Below are positions 19,501-27,908 of a stretch of DNA of 36,450 bases, piece by piece. The DNA lies in the IMG/VR virus record IMGVR_UViG_3300013094_000137, positions 1 to 36,450 of that record, one strand, 5' to 3'. The position numbers and the translations under genes are program-made. Source of the DNA: a virus. Positions within the stretch are counted from its first letter, which is position 1. Each line of letters begins with the position of its first letter. The notes beneath the pieces were generated by a model that saw only the letters and a program-made list of their open reading frames with translations, was not told the DNA's origin and searched no databases.

Positions 19501-19648
19501 GTGGTGATGAGTCGACGATCTCACCAACGCTATTTAACCATGGATCTGGCTTACCGATAAAAACATAATATGAGTTGGTCTCGTTCTGAATTCTATTTAC
19601 GAAATTCGAAACCGTATCAATGTAGTATTTGTTTGTTAAAACTGCCAT
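16532..19648 (-). CDS. 8: Baseplate wedge protein gp8, greatly enlarged
   Basis: A 1038-aa protein against 334 aa for T4 gp8. The ends match gp8: near the N-terminus YYVFIGKPDPW (T4 FITFGRSEPW), YMLPRYDW (IPRRDW) and SDGYVWKYMYTI (GDGYVWEYLFEI); at the C-terminus VLYLENVIPFERS then EQVSLVIKF (T4 MIYMENRPPI then EINILFTF). Between them, residues about 300-985 are an added set of beta modules of the form G-x-F-x-x-GD-x-[IV], including FFNPGDTVLQSDTGATATI, SGDFVPGEVVVQ and SGSFNIGDTITSQ. gp8 is the wedge protein that forms a dimer near gp10 and gp7 in T4. Its neighbours here are gp7 and the 1616-aa protein. A CATAAATA box lies 27 nt upstream of the ATG. Confidence 0.88.
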   Translation of the reverse strand: MAVLTNKYYIDTVSNFVNRIQNETNSYYVFIGKPDPWLNSVGEIVDSSPPPATPTINEAELTVYNDMVYAKQITNLDVSYMLPRYDWTSNTVYSYYDQNDPNLFTKNFYTVNDKYEVYKCIFNNYGAPSTVKPEVPTTSGTFNTSDGYVWKYMYTITSDANTRFSSQNYIPVTPNNYVIANAIPGTIDYIRVNSSGSGYDTYTSGYLTAYVNTYVVQLQSDASAYNNFYSNSSIYLKAGFGSGQIREIRSYNGLTKQIITTTPFDVFEYMNIGNIQGLENIDIGLEVAQRFDSLGINYLKGFFNPGDTVLQSDTGATATIATSNSTILNTVKYSTNNFAQNLPIYNTSQAGVLKNGTVSITSGNTFINAYSGTSFKTDYAINDYILVGSNTAANIRRVVGVNNSVITVDTPFNTSLTANVHYSLPFAANPSSVTILNANGYVSSLNLSGIQMTIANLTNLGISYTVGENVRMVDVNNVDQLANGVVVYSNTSSLVLDNVQGTFSTGLFVYGVTSLQKAQISFVTETPSIIIQNPSGMFITGQEIFFRPPQDLTQTQQVANATLLSSYITPNELTEYIISPTVTITGDGEGAIAYSDVNPSTNVISGITIINPGSNYTFANVAINANAYHGNGAAVSALISPLNGHGYDAIQELSARYASISVPFDNLVNESYVFPPYGQYRKIGIIEQPLFDNVVIDVTSFDRAKLTIANKSGDFVPGEVVVQANSNGVGVVVFSNSTYIEIKNVGSNNSSWVANTTGDEIYGYTSAATANVKVFNTSYFTHGSTLETISETNSGGSAQITQIINTNTTNQQIRLTNVSGKFDINDIVYEPATNAYAVVDAIYESNGSIDVSSSFGQRLVQTARVPLSSHYGIFQKFEYVTQNISGATGKIISTSDELDIVYTDPSGSFNIGDTITSQNTSSTGIVTFANTTYLQLTALSGAMYSGDTIINNYGVTATATSISQVLVLSDVSGTNKFQTGNYNITGNTSGAFGISTAVGAILYPNLVKESGTVLYLENVIPFERSNTSKEQVSLVIKF

Positions 19649-19674
19649 TCTTTTACTCTATTTCCGTATAATAC

Positions 19675-19682
19675 TATTTATG
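19675..19682 (-). promoter_or_regulatory. Late promoter-like box CATAAATA upstream of gp8
   Basis: Minus-strand CATAAATA matches 7 of 8 bases of the T4 late consensus and lies 27 nt upstream of the gp8 ATG, overlapping the end of the gp7 gene. It would give gp8 and the fibre-attachment genes their own late transcript. Confidence 0.55.
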
Positions 19683-21768
19683 ATTGACTCAGAGAGAAAT
19701 AAATTGGTGATGATTCAGCTGGGAGCATTTCGTTTTTATTTACAAATTTACCAAACAAAGCCACTCCAGATGGATGAATAAGATCCAGAACCATTCTCTG
19801 ATATGTGCTAAGCATTCTTTTTGCCACCACCTCATAAGAAAACTTCTGGTAATAATTACTGTCTTCGAGATAATTTAGATCACTCAAGAATCCAGCATTG
19901 TCAGTCCAGTATCCAGAACCCACACCATTTAAATCGATAATAGCTGTACCTGTAATAGATGATGAACCATCTGGTGATGGAATAGTGAGAGTTTCGCTTG
20001 TATTATAACCAAACCCAGCATCCTCAACAAAAACGCTTGTCGCAACGCCAGCAGCGATACCTGCTTTCGAAGTTATCTGTGCATCATATCCATAATATCC
20101 ACCCTTACCATCATCTAGTTGCAAATTGTAAATCTGTGGTTCAACAACAGTAACTGTTGGAGATGCTGAATATCCAACTCCTGGATTAATACCTGACAGA
20201 GATGTAATAGTTCCAACTTCGAGATCATATGTGCGAAGAGTGTTACCAATAGTTGGAACATCAAGATTAGAAATATCTACTGCGTTAGGGAATTCCCAAT
20301 TGGTCAAACGATCTGTTGTAATTACATTGGATGTATACCCAGAAGTTTCACCAGTAATAGTTATCTGTGGTACAAAATATCCATTAACATTATCAACATA
20401 AACAACTGAGCTGTTAGCTGTAACAACTGTACCATTACCACTTATTGTTGTTTTTGGAAATACTGTGTTAACAATTATTAAGTTTGTGCTGTTAGCCAGT
20501 GTTACACCAGCAACAAGATTGGCGCTAGTAAGAGATGATTCTGGACCTGTTACATAAATTAACGACCCATCCGAATGGTATGCGCGAAGATCTGTAATAC
20601 CAAGATCTGTATTTGAAATAATATCATTGTTGGAAATAAATCCAGCTGTTGTTTGAACATCAAGAACAACAACATTTGCTGATGAAGTAACTTGCTCTCC
20701 AACTGTCATAGTACCAGTTGAATCAGCAATATTAAGATTAAAACCAGAACCAGAAACATCTAGCTGTGTTTCAATATAATTATTAATGATGTCTGTGTTA
20801 ATTTGATAGATAGCTTTGTTAGAAATAGTTCCTACTTTAAATGTGGCGCCAGCTCCGCCACCACCAACAATTGTAACAACAGCATTAACAGAAAATCCAA
20901 ACCCACCATCGATAAGTTTAAAAGTAACTTTACCATTTTCGTTTCTTACTGAGGTAACTTTTGCAATACCACCTGAACCAGTTCCATAGATAGGAAGAAG
21001 GTCACCAACAGCAAAATTAACACCACCATTAATGATACCAACAGCAGAAAGAGAACCAAACAGAATTGGTACATTATCGTTGTTAATTGCTATCATATAT
21101 GCAGCTTGTTCAGCCGAACTCAACAGAGAATATTCACGATAAGTAATCGTATTACCAGAGCCATCTACATAAAGATCATCACAATATACCTTGTCACCAA
21201 ATTTAAACCGACCAACAAGATTTGAAATGTATAAAACATTAACAACTTTATTGTTAACATATTTTGTAAAATAATTTTCTACGATAGCTGTAGAAGTAGC
21301 GCTACGAATTTGTTTACCCACAAGATCAGGAAGAAACTCGCTGTCTGAAATTTCAATATATTTTGGAATTTTCCAATTTGCTTGTGATGGTTTGAAAAGA
21401 TTATCGCCTGGAATATAGATATCGATATCTTCATTAAACACCAGTCGAAATAATAGAGCATATGCACGTCTTGTACCTTTTGATTGATACAATTCAATTA
21501 TGTGTTTAATGAGCATTCTCTTATCAACAACCACATTACTGGGTATCTGAGAAACAAACTCATTTTTAAAATACTGAAGGAACTGTTGAGTTGTGAAATC
21601 GATATCTGTGTTTTGTAACATCGATCTAGAGTAGTCTAAAACATTACCAGTTTGTTCCATCCACTCATAATATGCCTGCACAAATGCAATGAAGTTTGGT
21701 CCCTCATCCCTATAAAAAGCTGGGAACTGTGATGCAATAAGTGGCGATATATACTTTTCTATTTGCAT
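19678..21768 (-). CDS. 7: Baseplate wedge protein gp7-like
   Basis: A 696-aa protein between gp6 and gp8, exactly the T4 position of gp7 (about 1030 aa in T4). The N-terminus (SPLIASQFPAFYRDEGPNFI, AYYEWMEQTGNVL, FLQYFKNEFVSQIPSN, SKGTRRAYALLFRLVFNEDI) is the helical domain found in gp7 of T4-like phages and related to the gpI-type wedge proteins of other myoviruses. The middle (about 350-490) carries beta modules such as STGTMTVGEQVTSS and VNGYFVPQITITG. Glycine-rich repeats (GGVNFAVGDLLPIYGTGSGG, GINPGVGYSASPTVTV, DAGFGYNTSETLTI) follow. The C-terminus has KRMLSTYQRMVLDLIHPSG. In T4 gp7 pairs with gp6 dimers and gp10 in the wedge. Its start overlaps the gp6 stop by 1 nt. Confidence 0.82.
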   Translation of the reverse strand: MQIEKYISPLIASQFPAFYRDEGPNFIAFVQAYYEWMEQTGNVLDYSRSMLQNTDIDFTTQQFLQYFKNEFVSQIPSNVVVDKRMLIKHIIELYQSKGTRRAYALLFRLVFNEDIDIYIPGDNLFKPSQANWKIPKYIEISDSEFLPDLVGKQIRSATSTAIVENYFTKYVNNKVVNVLYISNLVGRFKFGDKVYCDDLYVDGSGNTITYREYSLLSSAEQAAYMIAINNDNVPILFGSLSAVGIINGGVNFAVGDLLPIYGTGSGGIAKVTSVRNENGKVTFKLIDGGFGFSVNAVVTIVGGGGAGATFKVGTISNKAIYQINTDIINNYIETQLDVSGSGFNLNIADSTGTMTVGEQVTSSANVVVLDVQTTAGFISNNDIISNTDLGITDLRAYHSDGSLIYVTGPESSLTSANLVAGVTLANSTNLIIVNTVFPKTTISGNGTVVTANSSVVYVDNVNGYFVPQITITGETSGYTSNVITTDRLTNWEFPNAVDISNLDVPTIGNTLRTYDLEVGTITSLSGINPGVGYSASPTVTVVEPQIYNLQLDDGKGGYYGYDAQITSKAGIAAGVATSVFVEDAGFGYNTSETLTIPSPDGSSSITGTAIIDLNGVGSGYWTDNAGFLSDLNYLEDSNYYQKFSYEVVAKRMLSTYQRMVLDLIHPSGVALFGKFVNKNEMLPAESSPIYFSLSQS

Positions 21769-23597
21769 TAAGTTGTGACTACTGTTATATTTTGACCTTG
21801 CATATCAAATTCAACAAGATCGTTACCAACTGCAAAAATGTCATCGAGAGCAGATTTAGCTATGATAGAAATACCCGTTGAATTTAAAAAGTCTGCAACG
21901 CCAATCGATGAAATTTGAATTGTACCATTAATATAATCGATTGTACCGATTGGCATATAAACTTGTTTCGTAAGATCGCTGAGTTTCATATAAAGAATGT
22001 TAGAAGTGTTCTGAACGTAAAGATTAGATCCATATCCAGATTGCACATATGTGTTATTGAATGGGCTATAATCAGTAAATGTATATTTGTTGCCATCCGT
22101 AGCTAAAAACTCAGAACTGTAAATCGATCCTGGAACTAACTCTTGATGAAAGTTTATATCGATAATAGAGTTTTGAAACAGCGCTGGTGACGCAATTTTT
22201 TTCATATATGGAGTAATTGAGTTAGCAATAATGCTGCTGTCGGCAGCGTCAATCGCTTCAACGAATTTAGAGAAACGGAAAGCGATATCGAAATCTTTTA
22301 ATGATGCATCATTGAACGCTGACACCGCATTATAAACAATTGCTTGAATATCAGCTGCAGTATAATTAGTAACATTTGGATCATAAGTTACTGTAATGTT
22401 GTTGCGAATGTAAAGAATGTCTGGATCAACAATTGCTGGATTCAAACCAATTGTCATTTTATCTTTAATGAATGTAATGACATCTTGTTTTCTATTATCA
22501 GAAAGAGTTGAACCAGCGTAAGTAATTGGTGAGATATAAACAGTACCAAAGTTAATACCAGCACTAAGAGCGCTGTTTTCACCACCATAAACATTTAATG
22601 TTTTCAATTCAGGGAATTTATCAAGGATAAGTGTTTTGTAATCGCTTGGAGTAATTGCGCGACCCTGTGTCTGAAACGCTTTTGGTGCGCGGAAACGAAT
22701 TGATTCAATACCTTCAGAGTTTGCACCAGCATCTGCAGTAGTATTGATTGAAACAATTGGTGATGCGAAACCACCATTGTATGCACCAAGATCTTGTGAT
22801 ACGAAGAAAGTACTAACACCACCACCATCTGTTCCGTTCGTAATACGATAGGTCAGCAAAATAGTAGCGTTGTTTTGTGGTTGGCGTCCAAACACTCCAT
22901 CACCAAATACCATCTCATATTGATTCTGGTATGCTTGTAAGAAAAACACAGCACTGTTTGGTGTTAATCCATACAGATTATCTGCGATGATGTAATCCAC
23001 AGATGTAGCGCCATTGTCCTCATAAACTGTGACCTGTAAACTGTCTGTGTCAATGTTTGGATTGGATATAACGAAACGCTGGTTTTCGATTGTATTGTCC
23101 ACAATCATTGTTTCGTTGATATATGAACCCTCGTATACGGGCAAGCCTGTAATAGTAAAGGTGCTATTTGTAGAAACGATATTGTAGTTACGATCTGTTA
23201 CGTAAATATATGCACCATTGGCATTTGAGCCACTGAACTGTGCACCTTTTGGAATAAGGAAATTGTTTTGTATACTGTCGTTCTGAACATTAAATGTAAC
23301 ATCGATCAAAGCTTTTGGGGATTTGTAAGAGCTTGGTGTATAGTTTAAAAGCTTCGCATGCGAGATAACAGAATCCAAAAGCTGAGCAGAATCCAAAAAT
23401 GATTCGGTTGCCACCATGTTCAAATAGAAAGAATTGATGTATGTGTTATAGGCAAGAAGGCTCATGAGAACATTCATATTACTACCTTCAAAGTCATAAT
23501 CTTTAAAGATTGACTGAGATTGCATATATGTTTTTAAACTGGATTTCAGCGTGTCAAAATCTAGTGAAGTAAGGTTTAGAGCGCTATTTGTTGCCAT
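21768..23597 (-). CDS. 6: Baseplate wedge protein gp6
   Basis: A 609-aa protein, close to T4 gp6 (660 aa). The N-terminus (TSLDFDTLKSSLKTYMQSQS, FKDYDFEGSNMNVLMSLLAY, NTYINSFYLNMVATESFLDS) is the typical gp6 start, and the central part is the baseplate J-like core (QGRAITPSDYKTLILDKFPE, VYGGENSALSAGINFGTVYI). gp6 dimers form the ring that joins the six wedges around the hub. The gene starts on the last base of the gp25 stop and ends on the first base of gp7, so gp25, gp6 and gp7 are probably translated in a coupled way. The length and gene order make the call secure. Confidence 0.93.
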   Translation of the reverse strand: MATNSALNLTSLDFDTLKSSLKTYMQSQSIFKDYDFEGSNMNVLMSLLAYNTYINSFYLNMVATESFLDSAQLLDSVISHAKLLNYTPSSYKSPKALIDVTFNVQNDSIQNNFLIPKGAQFSGSNANGAYIYVTDRNYNIVSTNSTFTITGLPVYEGSYINETMIVDNTIENQRFVISNPNIDTDSLQVTVYEDNGATSVDYIIADNLYGLTPNSAVFFLQAYQNQYEMVFGDGVFGRQPQNNATILLTYRITNGTDGGGVSTFFVSQDLGAYNGGFASPIVSINTTADAGANSEGIESIRFRAPKAFQTQGRAITPSDYKTLILDKFPELKTLNVYGGENSALSAGINFGTVYISPITYAGSTLSDNRKQDVITFIKDKMTIGLNPAIVDPDILYIRNNITVTYDPNVTNYTAADIQAIVYNAVSAFNDASLKDFDIAFRFSKFVEAIDAADSSIIANSITPYMKKIASPALFQNSIIDINFHQELVPGSIYSSEFLATDGNKYTFTDYSPFNNTYVQSGYGSNLYVQNTSNILYMKLSDLTKQVYMPIGTIDYINGTIQISSIGVADFLNSTGISIIAKSALDDIFAVGNDLVEFDMQGQNITVVTT

Positions 23598-24019
23598 TAT
23601 CTGACTCTTCTAAGAATTAAGCTTAATGCTATGGGCGTTGGATTATTTATTATTGAAAACAAAAGCGATACTGAGAAGGCATTTTGATCTGGTAAAGGAA
23701 CAACAGAAACATCTAACATATTAACTCTTGGCTCGTTTTGAGCTACTGTCAAATTGATATGATAAACGATATTCTGAGCTGTAACAACGTCATCTGGCTC
23801 AAACAATGAAGCCAAAACATTTGACCCAACTGTAGGCTCGAACAACCTTTCGCCTATATTTGTCAGAATTAAATTACGAAGAGACTGTTTTACCGAATTT
23901 TCATTGGTTGTTTTTGCAAGGTTATTGGTAATTGGATGCTTGTCGAAGTTGGTCAAAAAGTCAGAAAAGAATTCCTGCTTTTTACTAAGCTGCGTAATTT
24001 TATCTGCTCTCGTTGCCAT
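23597..24019 (-). CDS. 25: Baseplate wedge protein gp25 (GPW/gp25 family)
   Basis: A 140-aa protein, T4 gp25 being 132 aa. The family signature is clear: ENSVKQSLRNLILTNIGERL then FEPTVGSNV, the GPW/gp25 core. The C-terminal half (YHINLTVAQNEPRVNMLDVS) is also typical. In T4, gp25 sits in the inner baseplate, where it binds gp6 and gp53 and starts the tail sheath. A GATAAATA late-promoter-like box lies 19 nt upstream, after the spike gene, so gp25-gp6-gp7 may form one transcription unit. Despite its old description as a lysozyme, I see no lytic active site. Confidence 0.93.
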   Translation of the reverse strand: MATRADKITQLSKKQEFFSDFLTNFDKHPITNNLAKTTNENSVKQSLRNLILTNIGERLFEPTVGSNVLASLFEPDDVVTAQNIVYHINLTVAQNEPRVNMLDVSVVPLPDQNAFSVSLLFSIINNPTPIALSLILRRVR

Positions 24020-24037
24020 TTATTGACCTTTTTATTG

Positions 24038-24045
24038 TATTTATC
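24038..24045 (-). promoter_or_regulatory. Late promoter-like box GATAAATA upstream of gp25
   Basis: Minus-strand GATAAATA (7 of 8 bases of the late consensus) lies 19 nt upstream of the gp25 ATG and overlaps the last codon of the spike gene. Spacing is shorter than at the other candidates, so it is less certain. Confidence 0.45.
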
Positions 24046-24934
24046 AGTGTGGACCTTCTGGCGGTAAACCTGGGAATGGAAGAGGCGGAATTGTACCTTT
24101 TTCAAGCTGTGTACCAGTTGTAGATTTAATGATATTTTTATTACCAGCAATAACTGCATTACCAGCAGCGCCGATTTGAGTTTGCCCAGAACCATAATTT
24201 GCGATTGAAAGATTGTCTGAACCTTTATTAATGAAAAGATTAAGGAATCCATCTGTGCTAAGTTGTATTCCATCTGGTTGTATTTGAATTTGACTGTTAC
24301 CGACTCTAAATGTTATTCTAGTAGCGCTTTGAATTAACACACTACCTTGGGTACTTGCTCTATAATTACCTTTATCTAATTGAATATCAAAGTTACCTTT
24401 TGAAAGGTGTATGCCATACTCACCACCCTTCATTTCAATATGATTACCAGATATCTGATGAACATAATCACCATCTATATTACTGTGAATATTACCAGAG
24501 TGATCAGTAATAATATCTCCATCGGTCGTATGATGACCATCACCACTCGAATGGTGAATATGAGAATCATGAGAACCAGCAACAGATACACCACCACCAG
24601 CTGAATACTTGTTACCTGCAGTTTCGTTGTGATCGCTACCAGCAACTGTGTTTCGGTTGGATGCGCTTGTTTGAGTGTCGACATGCCCATCAGCTGTTGA
24701 TGAAACACCATCAGCATTATACTTGTGATGTTTACCAGTTGTTACAGAAACCTCAGCGCCATCAGGTCCATGCCCTGTATAATTACCAGATGCCTGAATG
24801 TTAAAATGTGATTCGTTACCTGGATCTAAACTACGTAAATCTTGACTACCATCTGCACGCTGCGTAACATGCATATTAGGATATGTACCTTTGTAATCAA
24901 TTTTCGGGTGGGATGTATTTGGATCGTATGTCAT
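24044..24934 (-). CDS. Central tail spike, beta-helix protein (gp5 C-terminal domain equivalent)
   Basis: A 296-aa protein directly downstream of the gp5-like hub gene. Residues about 45-230 are short beta repeats rich in G, H, D and N that read like the triple-stranded beta-helix of T4 gp5 and VgrG spikes (GDYVHQISGNHIEMKGGEYG, IHLSKGNFDIQLDKGNYRAS). Residues 120-166 are strikingly histidine-rich (GSHDSHIHHSSGDGHHTTDG), which could bind metal along the spike axis. The protein ends in a proline-rich PPLPFPGLPPEGPH. In T4 this spike is part of gp5; here it is a separate gene. The trimeric needle would pierce the outer membrane. I infer function from the repeat pattern and position. Confidence 0.75.
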   Translation of the reverse strand: MTYDPNTSHPKIDYKGTYPNMHVTQRADGSQDLRSLDPGNESHFNIQASGNYTGHGPDGAEVSVTTGKHHKYNADGVSSTADGHVDTQTSASNRNTVAGSDHNETAGNKYSAGGGVSVAGSHDSHIHHSSGDGHHTTDGDIITDHSGNIHSNIDGDYVHQISGNHIEMKGGEYGIHLSKGNFDIQLDKGNYRASTQGSVLIQSATRITFRVGNSQIQIQPDGIQLSTDGFLNLFINKGSDNLSIANYGSGQTQIGAAGNAVIAGNKNIIKSTTGTQLEKGTIPPLPFPGLPPEGPH

Positions 24935-24935
24935 G

Positions 24936-26675
24936 CTATGAACCTGTCATAAATGAAGGAGTTGAAGATTCGCCAGTTATACCAATAAAATTACCAGTTG
25001 CAGGATTTACTTCATTTTGAGATAATCCTTGTTGTGCAGCTGACTGTGTTGCCGCTTCTTGTTGTGTCTGATAATTATTCGTTGCATTCGAATTAGCTTG
25101 TTCTTCTTGGTATGCTTTGTATGCCTGTATTTGAGCATCTTGGTCTTCTGGCGGTTTTGGATCAAGAGCTTTCTTCATTGATTTTTTCTTAATAGCAAGT
25201 TTTGCCTGACTTTGACTGAACTCGCTCATTGTATTACCAACAGAACCCTGATCAAGAGTTGATTGTGGAAGATGGCTGCTCATTAATCCTTGAATAGAAC
25301 CAGCAATGTTAGGAATCAATTTCGTTGCGAGTGAAATAATACTATTAAGATTTACTCCATGCCCGAGCACGCTCGCGATACCTGCTGCTGACACACCACC
25401 CAAACCTCCAGTAAGAGATGAAGCAAGTTGGCCAGCAATAGCAGGAGATATATTTGTAGAGAAACCAGCAACATTAGCAAGATGAGTTGCTATAGATGCT
25501 GCCATTCCTACTTGTAATGCTAGTGTTGTATCGCCTTGTATTCGAGCGGAAGCTGAAGGATAGTGAGGCTCGTTACCACGCAATGTATAAAGAGGAGTTG
25601 TACTGTTTCCTGTAGAATCTATCCACTGAATGAATCCTGGATATGGCTCAGAACCAAGTGGATAATACTGCTGAACATATGTCGGAGGAACAGAAGTTAC
25701 AACTTGTATTGAAGGTGGATAACCAATATTTGGATCAATCTGAGGAATAACACTGCTTACTGTTTGATGCGAGAAAACACCACCATTTGTTTGTGCTGTA
25801 AAAGTTGAAACTGCCAGCGCAAGTCGTAATGCGCTCTGTGCTTGTGTTGGTAATAATCCACTGTTATAAAGCCCCATCATTGGACCAATAACATTACTAA
25901 AACCAAAACGCCCAGCCAATCCACTAATCGCACCAAGAATACCACCAGATAACATTTTCTGAATACCAGCTGGGCTTGTAAGATTCATTATGTTTCTTAC
26001 AGTCGAAAACTCGCTTACTGCATTTTGTAGAACTGTACTTAAACCTTTCGGATCAACATTCTTTACAATATCAAGAACATCGCTCTTATCACCTTTATCG
26101 GCGGAAGCTGTTGTTGGTTTGTTTGGTTGCTTTAATTTTTTATCGACAGCTTTTTTATTATCAACACCATCAGATGGTTTGAGCTTTTCAACTTTCTGTT
26201 TTGTTGAATCGTTTGGATCATTTCTTGCTGGATCGTTTAATGTGTTTATAGTAAATCCAAAATCACCCATAGCATTATATGGAGTATATGGTAATGGATC
26301 AGATTGATTGATGGCACCACCTGGTATACTACCAGTTTTAATATCAATTTGTTCTGTGCCATTAGATGTTTGACCAGGAATAGGGTCGCCAGCTTTACCA
26401 AAACTACCAAGAACAATTGCGTGTTGTTCGTGTTTATCCATATATTTTACGATAACTTTGGAATTAACAACCAACCCAAGTGGTGTTGTTCCAACTTTAC
26501 CGTAAGCAGCCGATGTGATAGGCTGCATAACAAGACACCAATCTAATTTGTCATTAGGAATATTTTGTTCATCGTCATGCCTCCCGTATACGCGAACACG
26601 CACACGTCCAGATTGATCAGGATCTTTTACGTCGACGACTCTACCAATGTACCAATCCCCAGCAAACTGTGACAT
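24936..26675 (-). CDS. 5: Baseplate hub protein gp5-like, OB-fold, no lysozyme domain
   Basis: A 579-aa protein. Residues 1-98 form the gp5/VgrG-type OB-fold: WYIGRVVDVKDPDQSGRVRV, VYGRHDD, DWCLVMQPITSAAYGKVGTT, VVNSKVIVKYMDKHEQHAIV, LGSFGKAGDP. The lysozyme domain that follows in T4 gp5 is not visible; residues about 200-480 are instead alanine/glycine-rich and partly helical (GILGAISGLAGRFGF, ASSLTGGLGGVSAAGIASVL). A Lys-rich, Gln-rich tail ends in NPATGNFIGITGESSTPSF. The beta-helix spike is the next gene and peptidoglycan hydrolase domains occur in the 821-aa protein. It starts on the stop codon of the gp27-like gene, its expected partner in the hub. Confidence 0.8.
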   Translation of the reverse strand: MSQFAGDWYIGRVVDVKDPDQSGRVRVRVYGRHDDEQNIPNDKLDWCLVMQPITSAAYGKVGTTPLGLVVNSKVIVKYMDKHEQHAIVLGSFGKAGDPIPGQTSNGTEQIDIKTGSIPGGAINQSDPLPYTPYNAMGDFGFTINTLNDPARNDPNDSTKQKVEKLKPSDGVDNKKAVDKKLKQPNKPTTASADKGDKSDVLDIVKNVDPKGLSTVLQNAVSEFSTVRNIMNLTSPAGIQKMLSGGILGAISGLAGRFGFSNVIGPMMGLYNSGLLPTQAQSALRLALAVSTFTAQTNGGVFSHQTVSSVIPQIDPNIGYPPSIQVVTSVPPTYVQQYYPLGSEPYPGFIQWIDSTGNSTTPLYTLRGNEPHYPSASARIQGDTTLALQVGMAASIATHLANVAGFSTNISPAIAGQLASSLTGGLGGVSAAGIASVLGHGVNLNSIISLATKLIPNIAGSIQGLMSSHLPQSTLDQGSVGNTMSEFSQSQAKLAIKKKSMKKALDPKPPEDQDAQIQAYKAYQEEQANSNATNNYQTQQEAATQSAAQQGLSQNEVNPATGNFIGITGESSTPSFMTGS

Positions 26676-27907
26676 TATACACTTTCCTCCAAATTACCCT
26701 TGACTATTTCAAGAACACAAGTATATCTAGGTCTTTCGCCTGCACCAGCTATCTTATGATGCAATCTTGAAATTAAAAATTTACCAGAGAGCAATGGATC
26801 ATTCTTCTTATAATCTGTTGTACTGGATTTTACTGGAATGTTAGCGTTAATTAAGTCCCCAGCTTTCAATGTTGTATCACCAGTAACACGAATCTTCATT
26901 GCGTTTTGCATTAAAATACCAAGGTATGCCTGTTGATCTGCTGTCATTTCAGGAATACCAGTGTTTGGGCGACCACCCGAACCAGCATCAACAACAATCA
27001 ATGATTGTGGTGGTATCTTTGGTGCAGTTATATATGTGTCTTTGAAATCGCTTGAGTTATAATCACCAGTACCACCGCTGTTAAAACTTGTTGGATCTGG
27101 CGTCTGATCTTTGTATTCGTATGCATGCGTTCTGAAATTAAATTGCGCTATACGTCTCTTACCGCCATAAGCAATACGATCTGTTGATGATAATTGTTTT
27201 GGAACTTCATATGCTATAATGTTACTTTCAACATCGCTGTTTATATCATTACCAACAGTATCTGATTGATTAAATGTTTTAACAGCAGACCCTTGAAACA
27301 ATTGCTCTATTGTCTTGAAAACAAATCCTTCACGATTCTCAAAAAACACATAGGATGATGATTTGTTTTGAGGTGAAACTGCACGTCGACGAATCGTATC
27401 TACAGCTTTGAAAGGATTATAGCTAGGAACTATAACTTTTTGCATTCCTTTTGTGTCTTCAATATCAAGAGGTTTTTGACTTTTCATGTAATTTTTATGA
27501 ATATCTTTTACCATATCTGATATTGTCATGTCATAGTTTTTCTGAACTATGTTTGTTTTGGCGTGAAGAGCTTCTTGTGAAACACATTTTAAAATATATG
27601 TTTTTGATTTCATTGCGCCTGTTGACGACTTAACATCATCAAGTTTATGTAAGGCAAATGTATATGAAGCTGTTGTTCCTCCAGGAGGTAAAAAGGAAAA
27701 GCTTACTGTTTCGTCACCAGCTATTTTCAAATTACCAAGTTGATCGTCTGTATCTAATACTTCAATGTCTGCTACAATACCAGGTGTGAAAATGCTCTCG
27801 TATACTGATGAAGATACGAAAGCTCTTGTTAGATCTAAACTACCTCTGGATGAAGATACAGTCAACGAGTTGACAAAGATGTCTCCAGGATTATATCCGT
27901 CTGCCAT
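26675..27907 (-). CDS. 27: Baseplate hub protein gp27-like
   Basis: A 410-aa protein, T4 gp27 being 391 aa. It lies directly upstream of the gp5-like gene and overlaps its start by 1 nt. The first half (ARAFVSSSVYESIFTPG read as RAFVSSSVYESIFTPGIVAD, IEVLDTDDQLGN, TFALHKLDDVKSS, YILKCVSQEALHAKTNIVQK) and the middle (KAVDTIRRRAVSPQ, SYVFFENREGFVFKTIEQLF) match the hub proteins annotated as gp27-like in marine T4-type phages. gp27 trimers form the torus that joins the tail tube to gp5. The late part (DTTLKAGDLINANIP, SGKFLISRLHHKI, YTCVLEIVKG) fits the OB/tube-like hub fold. Function is inferred from pattern and context. Confidence 0.8.
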   Translation of the reverse strand: MADGYNPGDIFVNSLTVSSSRGSLDLTRAFVSSSVYESIFTPGIVADIEVLDTDDQLGNLKIAGDETVSFSFLPPGGTTASYTFALHKLDDVKSSTGAMKSKTYILKCVSQEALHAKTNIVQKNYDMTISDMVKDIHKNYMKSQKPLDIEDTKGMQKVIVPSYNPFKAVDTIRRRAVSPQNKSSSYVFFENREGFVFKTIEQLFQGSAVKTFNQSDTVGNDINSDVESNIIAYEVPKQLSSTDRIAYGGKRRIAQFNFRTHAYEYKDQTPDPTSFNSGGTGDYNSSDFKDTYITAPKIPPQSLIVVDAGSGGRPNTGIPEMTADQQAYLGILMQNAMKIRVTGDTTLKAGDLINANIPVKSSTTDYKKNDPLLSGKFLISRLHHKIAGAGERPRYTCVLEIVKGNLEESV

Positions 27908-27908
27908 T

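Noticed and set aside
24936-26675. T4-type lysozyme domain within the gp5-like protein
   Set aside because: No lysozyme catalytic pattern is visible after the OB-fold; the sequence there is Ala/Gly-rich and low in the expected motifs.
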